Shown in pieces: positions 1-5,359 of a DNA stretch of 6,826 nt. Position numbers and translations under genes: made by a program. The notes below the pieces were generated by a model. It searched no databases, was not told where the DNA came from, and worked only from the letters and a program-made list of their open reading frames with translations. The stretch's first letter is position 1; every line of letters starts with the position of its first letter. The DNA is from an uncultured bacterium (GTDB lineage: Bacteria; Actinomycetota; Coriobacteriia; Coriobacteriales; Coriobacteriaceae), in assembly GCA_905215275.1 (NCBI GenBank), contig CAJMPE010000109.1, positions 1-6,826 of the forward strand, written 5' to 3'.

Positions 1-1116
1 GAGGACCTGGTCAACAACGCCCAGGCCGAGGATCGCTATGGCTACGAAGAGGTCGCCTACCTGCTCATCACGGGCTCACTGCCCACCAAAGAGGAGCTCG
101 ACGGTTTTTGCGGACGCCTGGGTGCTTTTAGGCATCTGAGCGACGAATACGTCCGCGAGTTCCCCATGACCACGGTGTCGTCGAGCATCATGAATGTGCT
201 TCAGCGCGCCGTGCTGCTGCTCTACGCCTTCGACGCCGAGCCCGACGCCATTACACCCGAGCACGAAATCGACGTCGCCATCTCCATGCTCGCCCGTCTC
301 CCCCGCATCGCCGCCTTCGCGCATATGGCCTCGGTCGCCAAGCGTCGCGGCTCCGAGGTTCATGTACCGCACCCCACACCCGGCCTCTCCACCGCCGAGA
401 CCATCCTGCAGGTGCTGCGCGGCGGCATGGCATTCACCCGCGACGAAGCCATGCTGCTCGACGTGATGCTCATGCTGCATGCCGAGCACGGCGGCGGCAA
501 CAACTCCACGTTCGCCTGCCGCGTGCTGTCCTCCTCGGCCACCGACCCGTATTCCGCCTACGCCGCGGCTATCGGCTCGCTCAAGGGCCCGCGCCACGGC
601 GGCGCCAACGCCAAGGTCGTGTCCATGCACGAGGACATCCGTGCGCATGTCTCCAATTGGGAGGACGAGGACGAGGTCGCAGCCTACCTGGGCAAGATTC
701 TCGACAAGCAGGCCTTCGACGGCACGGGTCTCATCTACGGTATGGGCCACGCCGTATACACGCTGAGCGACCCGCGCGCCGAGGTGTGCCGCCGTTACGC
801 GCGCACACTTGCCGCCAAGAAGGACCTGGGCGATGAGTTCGCGCTCATCGAGCGCATCGAGCGTCTGGCACCGCAGGTGATGCGCGATCACGGCATGACC
901 AAGCCCATCTGCGCCAACATCGACCTGTACACGGGCTTTATCTACAAGATGCTCGGCGTGCCCGAGACGCTCTTTACGCCGCTGTTCGCCGTCGCCCGCA
1001 TGGCCGGCTGGTCGGCACACCGCATGGAAGAGCTCTTCTGCGCGCACCGTATTATTCGCCCCGCGTATCGCCCGGTTATCGAACCGCTGGAGTACAAACC
1101 GCTCGCCGATCGCTAG
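1..1116 (+). CDS. Citrate synthase, N-terminus cut off by the window edge
   Basis: Citrate synthase family enzyme, expected to condense acetyl-CoA with oxaloacetate into citrate and CoA in the cytoplasm. The frame is open from base 1, so the 371 visible residues are the C-terminal part; relatives of this type are about 440-450 residues, so roughly 75-80 are missing upstream. Numbering in the fragment: HGGGNNSTF starts at His163, GPRHGGAN carries the catalytic His199, GMGHAVYT carries the oxaloacetate-binding His250, and NIDLYTG carries the catalytic Asp308. GWSAHRMEE follows near the end. The fourth motif reads GHAVYT where many family members have GHRVYK; from memory this is a normal variant of the clostridial/actinobacterial branch. 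A 2-methylcitrate synthase role cannot be excluded from sequence alone. The internal ATG at 166 is not the start, because clear family sequence precedes it. A strong terminator follows 23 bases after the stop. Confidence 0.95.
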   Translation, partial: EDLVNNAQAEDRYGYEEVAYLLITGSLPTKEELDGFCGRLGAFRHLSDEYVREFPMTTVSSSIMNVLQRAVLLLYAFDAEPDAITPEHEIDVAISMLARLPRIAAFAHMASVAKRRGSEVHVPHPTPGLSTAETILQVLRGGMAFTRDEAMLLDVMLMLHAEHGGGNNSTFACRVLSSSATDPYSAYAAAIGSLKGPRHGGANAKVVSMHEDIRAHVSNWEDEDEVAAYLGKILDKQAFDGTGLIYGMGHAVYTLSDPRAEVCRRYARTLAAKKDLGDEFALIERIERLAPQVMRDHGMTKPICANIDLYTGFIYKMLGVPETLFTPLFAVARMAGWSAHRMEELFCAHRIIRPAYRPVIEPLEYKPLADR

Positions 1117-1139
1117 GACGCGGACCGTTATAGAACCCG

Positions 1140-1178
1140 AGCGTGGCCAGGGCATCATCGCCCTCGGCCACGCTTTTT
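1140..1178 (+). terminator. Intrinsic terminator of the citrate synthase gene
   Basis: A perfect 9-base stem (AGCGTGGCC at 1140-1148 with GGCCACGCT at 1166-1174) is extended inward by AGGGC/GCCCT with one unpaired C. The loop is short, and the run TTTTT at 1174-1178 follows directly. It lies 23 bases past the stop codon of the citrate synthase gene and should end that transcript. The next gene starts only 25 bases later, so it is either reached by read-through or has a promoter that I cannot place. Confidence 0.93.
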
Positions 1179-1203
1179 ATGCCAGTAGAAAGGGCTTCAT
1201 CAA

Positions 1204-2046
1204 ATGATTGTGTTTTCCGATATGGATGGAACACTGCTGACGAGTGATAAGCAGATGAGCGACGCCACCTGGGCGATGCTCGACGAGCTTGCGCGCCGCG
1301 ATATTGAGTTTGTGCCCTGCACGGGGCGCCCGCTGTCGGGTATCTTTGAGCCCATCCTCGCCCACCCCGCCGTACACTACGCGGTCTGCGCCAACGGTGC
1401 CAGCGTCTGGCAGCTCGACGACGGTACGCCCACCGATACTTCACGCGCTACGCGCATTTTGAGCCGACCGCTCGACCGCGCCATCGCCCGCCGCATCCAT
1501 AGCATCGCCGCCGGCCACGATGTGACCTTCGATATCTTCGCGGACGGGCAGTGCTTCCTCCCCCGCTCGCTCTACACGCGCCTGGACGAATTCTGCGGCG
1601 GCGATCCCCACATTGCGGCTTCGCTCAAGCGCACACGAACGCCGATCGACATGGATATCGACAGCAAGATCGACGAGGTCGAGACGCTCGAACGCATCGC
1701 CATGTACTGGCACGACCCGGCCGATCGCGACGCCATCGCGGCGGAGCTCGACACGCTCGGAGGCATTGAGGTCACGCGTTCGTACGCCATGAATATCGAG
1801 GTCATGGGCGAGGGCGCCACCAAGGGAACGGCCCTCACGTGGCTATGCGAGCATCTGGGCGAGTGTCTCGCCGACGCCTGGGCGTTCGGCGACAACATCA
1901 ACGACATCCCCATGCTGCAGGCAGCGGGCCATGGCATGGCCATGATCAACGCCGAGCCCGAGGACCGCGACGCCGCCGACGCCATCACCGAATACGACAA
2001 CGACCATGACGGCGTCGCCCGCACCATCATGGCCGCCCTCGCCTAG
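1204..2046 (+). CDS. Cof-type HAD-IIB family phosphatase (HAD gene 1)
   Basis: A 280-residue cytoplasmic hydrolase of the haloacid dehalogenase superfamily, Cof/subclass IIB. Such enzymes remove phosphate from sugar phosphates, pyridoxal phosphate or flavin-type metabolites; the substrate cannot be read from sequence. All four motifs are present: DMDGTLL with nucleophile Asp6 and acid/base Asp8; CTGRPL with Thr40; Lys207 in GATKGTAL; and GDNINDIPML with metal-binding Asp230 and Asp234. The segment from about 85 to 195 is the type-IIB cap. Length is normal for the family. The ATG at 1204 is favoured because GAAAGGG (1188-1194) lies 9 bases upstream and the nucleophile sits at the usual distance from the N-terminus. 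The stop codon TAG is itself part of the first unit of a 27-base repeat array. The gene converges on a second Cof-type phosphatase, but the two are clearly diverged in sequence and do not look like a recent duplication. Confidence 0.92.
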   Translation: MIVFSDMDGTLLTSDKQMSDATWAMLDELARRDIEFVPCTGRPLSGIFEPILAHPAVHYAVCANGASVWQLDDGTPTDTSRATRILSRPLDRAIARRIHSIAAGHDVTFDIFADGQCFLPRSLYTRLDEFCGGDPHIAASLKRTRTPIDMDIDSKIDEVETLERIAMYWHDPADRDAIAAELDTLGGIEVTRSYAMNIEVMGEGATKGTALTWLCEHLGECLADAWAFGDNINDIPMLQAAGHGMAMINAEPEDRDAADAITEYDNDHDGVARTIMAALA

Positions 2047-2117
2047 TCATTGGGGACGTTCTTAAACGACTAGTCACTGGGGACGTTCTTGAATGACTAG
2101 TCGTTAGGGACACTCTT
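2043..2117 (+). repeat. 27-base tandem repeat array at the 3' end of HAD gene 1 (three units)
   Basis: Three units with an exact 27-base period. CTAG occurs at 2043-2046, 2070-2073 and 2097-2100, each followed by TCA or TCG. The core GGGGACGTTCTT lies at 2052-2063 and 2079-2090, and the variant AGGGACACTCTT at 2106-2117. The unit joins are the 8-base palindrome GACTAGTC. The first CTAG supplies the TAG stop of HAD gene 1, so the array starts inside the gene. The same unit recurs in inverted orientation at 3139-3186, where it overlaps the stop of ade. Function is unknown; possibilities are a 3' processing or stability element, a palindromic extragenic repeat, or a protein-binding site. Confidence 0.9.
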
Positions 2118-2181
2118 CGCGAAAAGCCGCAAGGACTGTCCCCCCACTGCCGGCAGAACGGGAACGTCCCCAGCTGTCGGA
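2118..2181. other. Convergent intergenic spacer with a reverse-strand copy of the repeat core
   Basis: This is the rest of the gap between the two convergent phosphatase genes. It holds GACTGTCCCC, which nearly pairs with GGGACACTC at 2107-2115; the perfect 10-base palindrome CTGCCGGCAG; and GAACGTCCCC at 2162-2171, the exact reverse complement of GGGGACGTTC in the adjacent array. Read on the - strand, GGGGACGTTC begins 10 bases after the stop of HAD gene 2. The whole gap could fold into a large imperfect hairpin serving both convergent genes, although neither strand shows a good T-run. No gene is seen. Confidence 0.6.
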
Positions 2182-2976
2182 TTAAGCGAGACTCTCTAGC
2201 ACGCGACGGAGCTCCTGCTGGACGGCGTGGTCGCGGTTGCAGCCTACGACGCGATCGGCCACGGCCTTGAGTGCAGGACGCGCGTTTTCCATCGCGCAGC
2301 CCGTGCCGACAAAGCGGATGATCTCGTAGTCGTTCATCGAGTCGCCAAACGCCATGACCTCGTCGCGCCCAATGCCATAATGCTCCGCGAGTTGTGCGAT
2401 GCCCGAGGCCTTCGACACGCCGGGCTGCATGGCATCGATCCACGCGTTGCCCGAAGGCGCAAAGGTAAAGAGCTGACCGAGTTCTCGCTGTAGCACGTAC
2501 GCACTGTCCATAACGGCACAGTCATCGCAAAAGATACTCGCCTTGATGATATTTACGCTGGAATCGGGCAGTTCCCAAATGCGTTCGGCATTGGGAAGGT
2601 CCTTATCGACCTCGCGTACGAACTTGCACTCGTCATCGAGCAAGAAGGATTTGGTTCGGTCAAAGAGCGCAAGATGCAAATTGGGAAACGTCCCGACGGC
2701 CTGGGCGAGCTTTCGAATCGCCAGGTGCGAATACACCTCACGGTCCACCATCTTTCCGTCGGCGTAGACCTGGGCACCGTTAGCTGCGACAAAGTCCATC
2801 TTGTCACGAACGGGCGCAAAGAACTCGCACAGTCGATCGTAGCGACGACCTGACGATGCGGCAAAATGCACGCCATGCTCGCGTAGCGCCAGGATCAGTT
2901 CATAGGTTTCGGGAGGCACCTGGCCGTTTTCGTCAAGCAACGTGCCGTCCATATCGGATGCAATCAGTTTAAACAT
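2182..2976 (-). CDS. Cof-type HAD-IIB family phosphatase (HAD gene 2)
   Basis: A 264-residue cytoplasmic phosphatase of the Cof/HAD-IIB group; substrate unknown. Visible motifs are DMDGTLL with nucleophile Asp8 and Asp10, SSGRR with Ser41/Ser42 in the motif II position, Lys189 in the motif III position (GVSKASGI), and GDSMNDYEII with Asp212 and Asp216. The cap domain spans roughly residues 83-180. Length is typical. The ATG at 2976 is chosen because AAGGGAG (2984-2990 on the + strand) lies 7 bases upstream and the nucleophile is at residue 8, as expected. The ribosome binding site is buried in one arm of a long hairpin, which suggests control of translation or early termination. The gene stands alone: it converges on HAD gene 1, and ade lies upstream on the same strand, separated by 206 bases that hold a repeat array. 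It is bracketed by inverted copies of that 27-base repeat. Confidence 0.92.
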   Translation of the reverse strand: MFKLIASDMDGTLLDENGQVPPETYELILALREHGVHFAASSGRRYDRLCEFFAPVRDKMDFVAANGAQVYADGKMVDREVYSHLAIRKLAQAVGTFPNLHLALFDRTKSFLLDDECKFVREVDKDLPNAERIWELPDSSVNIIKASIFCDDCAVMDSAYVLQRELGQLFTFAPSGNAWIDAMQPGVSKASGIAQLAEHYGIGRDEVMAFGDSMNDYEIIRFVGTGCAMENARPALKAVADRVVGCNRDHAVQQELRRVLESLA

Positions 2977-2981
2977 AGAAA

Positions 2982-3043
2982 AGCTCCCTTCGGGCTTGTT
3001 GGAATCGAACGTGTATCCGATTCCAACGTACCCAAAGGGAGCT
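2982..3043 (-). promoter_or_regulatory. Leader hairpin covering the ribosome binding site of HAD gene 2
   Basis: A long inverted repeat lies immediately before the start codon. AGCTCCCTT (2982-2990) pairs perfectly with AAGGGAGCT (3035-3043). An inner stem of GTTGGAATCG (2998-3007) pairs perfectly with CGATTCCAAC (3018-3027), with partial pairing between and a 10-base loop. On the gene strand the 3' arm contains the Shine-Dalgarno AAGGGAG and is followed by TTTTCT and then ATG. The same element therefore looks both like an intrinsic terminator and like a structure that hides the ribosome binding site. No riboswitch class that I recognise fits. The pairing is seen directly; the regulatory role is inferred. 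Confidence 0.7.
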
Positions 3044-3046
3044 CAA

Positions 3047-3075
3047 ATAAGACCCCGCAGTCATAAACGTTACAA
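3047..3075 (-). promoter_or_regulatory. Weak candidate promoter for HAD gene 2
   Basis: On the - strand, TTGTAA (3070-3075) and TCTTAT (3047-3052) are separated by 17 bases; each matches 4 of 6 consensus positions. A transcript from here would begin near 3040, at the outer edge of the leader hairpin. Spacing is ideal but the boxes are poor, so this is only a candidate. Confidence 0.3.
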
Positions 3076-3138
3076 GGGCCTGGCAAATAGCTCACGCGCG
3101 CCAGAAAGCCCAAAGTCGCAGCGTCAGGCAACAAGCCA

Positions 3139-3186
3139 AAGAGTGTCCCCGACGACTAGTCGATTAAGAACGTCCCCGATGACTAG
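3139..3186 (-). repeat. 27-base tandem repeat array at the 3' end of ade (two units)
   Basis: Two units with the same 27-base period as the array at 2043-2117, in opposite orientation. CTAG is at 3183-3186 and 3156-3159. On the - strand, GGGGACGTTCTT occupies 3166-3177 and the variant GGGGACACTCTT occupies 3139-3150. The TAG stop of ade (3183-3185) is part of the first unit. By hand alignment of 48 bases, these two units match the second and third units of the left array at 41 positions, and both arrays end on the ACACTCTT variant. Confidence 0.9.
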
Positions 3187-5003
3187 TCGGCGTAGGTGAA
3201 GGTGGTGACGTCGAACATGCCCTCGGGACGGATGCGGAGCGTCGGGATCACCGGCAGGGGCAGGAAGATGATGCCCATGATGGGGTCGAGCGGCGGCTCG
3301 ATGCCCATGGCACGCGCCTTGACCATAAAGTCGTCGTGCTGCGCGGCGACATCCTCGGCCGTGCCCTCACTCATCAGACCACCAAGCGCCAGCGGGATAC
3401 GCGCCACGACCTCGCCGTTGCGCACCAGCACGTGGCCACCCTGGCCAACAGCCTCGACGGCAGCCATCATATCGGCAGCGTTATCGCCCACGACGCACAC
3501 GTTGTGCGAATCGTGGCCAATCGTCGAGGCGATGGCACCGCCCGTGATGGTAAAGCCGCGCACCCAGCCGCGACCGATGTGTTTGCCAACAAGACCCAGG
3601 CCCGCAGGACCATCACCGTCGGCGCCCTCGGCCTGCAGTGACACGCCGCGGCCGTGGCGCTCGATCAGCATAATGCGGCGCAGGCCCTCGGCGCTCTCAG
3701 GGCGAGCCATACCCGTGATGGCCTTACCCGGCACCACGTCAATCACGGCCTCGCCCGGCTTAAAGGCGTAGTCGAATACGTCGAGCGAAAGCTTCGGCAG
3801 CTTAACGGAGGCGCGCAGCTCATCGGCAAGGGCCGCAACCTCGGCCATCTCGGGTGCGATCTCGCCCACAAAGGTGCCGTCCTGCGCCACCAGAGCACCG
3901 GCGGCATATACGCGATGCGGGGCCGTGGCAAACGTCAGGTCATTGAGCACCAGCAGGTCGGCACGCTTGCCCGGGACAATCGCACCGCGCAGCTCGTGCG
4001 GGTCGCGGCAGCCATGATCCAGGCCAAACGCCTCGGCCGTGGAGAGGGACGCCATAGAGATAGCGACCACGGGGTCGATACCGGCCTCAATCGCCACGCG
4101 GCAGGCATTGTCGATCATGCCGGTCGCAAGCGCATCGGAAGGGGCGCAGTCGTCAGTCGCAAAGCAGCAGCGGCGGGCACGAGCAGGGTTTTCCAGCAGC
4201 ATCGGTGACAGATTGGCCAGGTCATGGCTGCACGTACCCTCGCGCAGCATCACGTACATGCCACGAGACAGCTTGTCGAGCGCCTCCTCGGGAATCGTCG
4301 ACTCGTGGTCGGCGATAATGCCCGCCGCGGCATAGGCGTTGAGGTCCTTGCCGGCAACGAGCGGCGCATGGCCGTCGACCTGCTTGGACGGCGTCTGGTT
4401 GGCAGCATCGATGCGAGCACAGGTCTCGGGGTCGGCCATAAAGACACCCGGCAGGTTCATCATCTCGCCCAGGCCAAAAACGTCGCCCGGGTGCTCGGCA
4501 AAAAACGCCTGCATGTCAGCGGCGGTAATCACAGCGCCCGCTTGCTCATCGGGCAGCGCGGGCACGCACGAGGGCATCATGTACTTGATGGAAATGGGCG
4601 CGCGGCGACCGTCCTCGATCATAAAGCGCAGGCCGTCGAGCCCCGCTACGTTGGCGATCTCGTGGCTGTCGGCAATGGCGGTGGTAGTACCGCGCGTCGC
4701 CGCCATGCGCGCATACTCGGCGGGGCGGATGTTCGAGGACTCGATGTGCAGATGTCCGTCGATAAAACCGGGGGCGAGATAGCGACCCTGGCAGTCGATA
4801 ACCTCGGCAGCCTCGTAGGTACCGGCGGCATCGTCGCGACCGTCGTAGAGCACGCCGACGATTACGCCGTCCTTGACGGCAACGCTACCGGGCGCCACGC
4901 GCTGACCGTACACGTCGACAATCTGCGCATTGGTAAACAGCGTGTCGACGGGCACGCGACCCTCAGCAGCCTCGATCACAGACCTCATGACCTCAACGGA
5001 CAT
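3183..5003 (-). CDS. ade: Adenine deaminase
   Basis: Adenine deaminase of the amidohydrolase superfamily (AdeC type), converting adenine to hypoxanthine and ammonia in purine salvage in the cytoplasm. At 606 residues it is full length for the family. The metal site shows PGFIDGHLHIESS with His84 and His86, GLGEMMN with Glu180, VDGHAPL with His212, IADHEST with His233, and TDD at 283-285. A small beta-rich domain (about 20-75 and 335-380) flanks the barrel. The C-terminal region has the TIGHDSHN motif typical of adenine deaminases and absent from general amidohydrolases. After TDD the sequence reads CAPSD, where I recall a basic residue being usual, so this is a somewhat diverged branch. The ATG at 5003 is supported by AAAGGAGT (5008-5015) 4 bases upstream; the in-frame ATG at 4988 has no such site. 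The gene has its own promoter candidate, and its stop codon overlaps a repeat array. Confidence 0.95.
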   Translation of the reverse strand: MSVEVMRSVIEAAEGRVPVDTLFTNAQIVDVYGQRVAPGSVAVKDGVIVGVLYDGRDDAAGTYEAAEVIDCQGRYLAPGFIDGHLHIESSNIRPAEYARMAATRGTTTAIADSHEIANVAGLDGLRFMIEDGRRAPISIKYMMPSCVPALPDEQAGAVITAADMQAFFAEHPGDVFGLGEMMNLPGVFMADPETCARIDAANQTPSKQVDGHAPLVAGKDLNAYAAAGIIADHESTIPEEALDKLSRGMYVMLREGTCSHDLANLSPMLLENPARARRCCFATDDCAPSDALATGMIDNACRVAIEAGIDPVVAISMASLSTAEAFGLDHGCRDPHELRGAIVPGKRADLLVLNDLTFATAPHRVYAAGALVAQDGTFVGEIAPEMAEVAALADELRASVKLPKLSLDVFDYAFKPGEAVIDVVPGKAITGMARPESAEGLRRIMLIERHGRGVSLQAEGADGDGPAGLGLVGKHIGRGWVRGFTITGGAIASTIGHDSHNVCVVGDNAADMMAAVEAVGQGGHVLVRNGEVVARIPLALGGLMSEGTAEDVAAQHDDFMVKARAMGIEPPLDPIMGIIFLPLPVIPTLRIRPEGMFDVTTFTYAD

Positions 5004-5070
5004 ACATACTCCTTTAACGTTTGAAATAACTGCGGAGCGGACAAACCTTCACCGCAGCAAGCCAATAGCC

Positions 5071-5098
5071 ATTGTATGCCCAAACGATAGGGCAACAA
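5071..5098 (-). promoter_or_regulatory. Probable promoter of ade
   Basis: On the - strand, TTGTTG (5093-5098) and TACAAT (5071-5076, 5 of 6 matches to the consensus -10 box) are separated by 16 bases. A transcript would start about 60 bases before the ade start codon. I see no purine riboswitch in the remaining leader. The boxes are seen in the sequence; activity is inferred. Confidence 0.55.
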
Positions 5099-5154
5099 TA
5101 CGCCTCTCCGCTTAACGGCACACGCCGCTTGGCGCAATGGGGGCAGGTTGCTTT

Positions 5155-5182
5155 GCACCAAAAAGAAACGTCCCTAAGTGCC
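5155..5182 (-). repeat. Single dispersed repeat-like copy upstream of ade
   Basis: On the - strand the sequence TTAGGGACGTTTCTT, flanked by GGCAC and GGTGC, resembles the core of the 27-base units (GGGGACGTTCTT) with one extra T. It stands alone, lacks the GACTAGTC palindrome, and lies between the tyrS 3' hairpins and the ade promoter. It is probably a related but distinct dispersed element; one copy alone is weak evidence. Confidence 0.4.
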
Positions 5183-5221
5183 AACCAGGACAACGCCGTA
5201 GGTGGAGGACGGACAGCGAGC

Positions 5222-5316
5222 GGACTCCAGAGCGAACAAATTGGCATGAAAAGAGGACGGCATAGACCTTCTGGTCATGCCGTCCTCTTTGAATGACAAG
5301 TTGTCGCTCTGGAGCC
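5222..5316 (-). terminator. Long imperfect inverted repeat, likely the tyrS terminator
   Basis: The core is a perfect 14-base stem (5250-5263 with 5277-5290, containing GAGGACGGCAT) plus GACC/GGTC closing a TTCT loop, with one unpaired A. The similarity continues outward: CTCCAGAGCG (5225-5234) pairs with CGCTCTGGAG (5305-5314), giving arms of about 45 bases. Read from tyrS, the core is followed by TTTT (5249-5252), which suits an intrinsic terminator about 70 bases past the tyrS stop. The long outer arms exceed what termination needs and resemble a small palindromic mobile repeat. Confidence 0.75.
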
Positions 5317-5333
5317 CGCGCAGCGTCAACCGA

Positions 5334-5359
5334 TTACGCGGTTTGGTAAAACCGCGTAA
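5334..5359 (-). repeat. Perfect hairpin directly after the tyrS stop codon
   Basis: TTACGCGGTTT (5334-5344) and AAACCGCGTAA (5349-5359) are exact reverse complements around a 4-base loop, and the 5349-5359 arm touches the TAG stop at 5360-5362. No T-run follows on the gene strand, so alone it is a poor terminator. It may protect the mRNA 3' end or act together with the hairpin at 5222-5316. Confidence 0.75.

Noticed and set aside
76..1158. Long - strand open frame antisense to citrate synthase
   Set aside because: It is a shadow of the strong + strand gene caused by high GC and codon bias; its translation is repetitive and shows no family motif.
3008..3030. GTTCGATTCCAAC on the - strand resembles the T-arm of a tRNA
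   Set aside because: No 5-base T-stem flanks the loop, and no acceptor, D or anticodon arms can be placed around it; it is part of the leader hairpin.
2043..3186. Repeat arrays considered as a CRISPR
   Set aside because: The units are contiguous, nearly identical 27-base tandem copies with no unique spacers and no cas genes.
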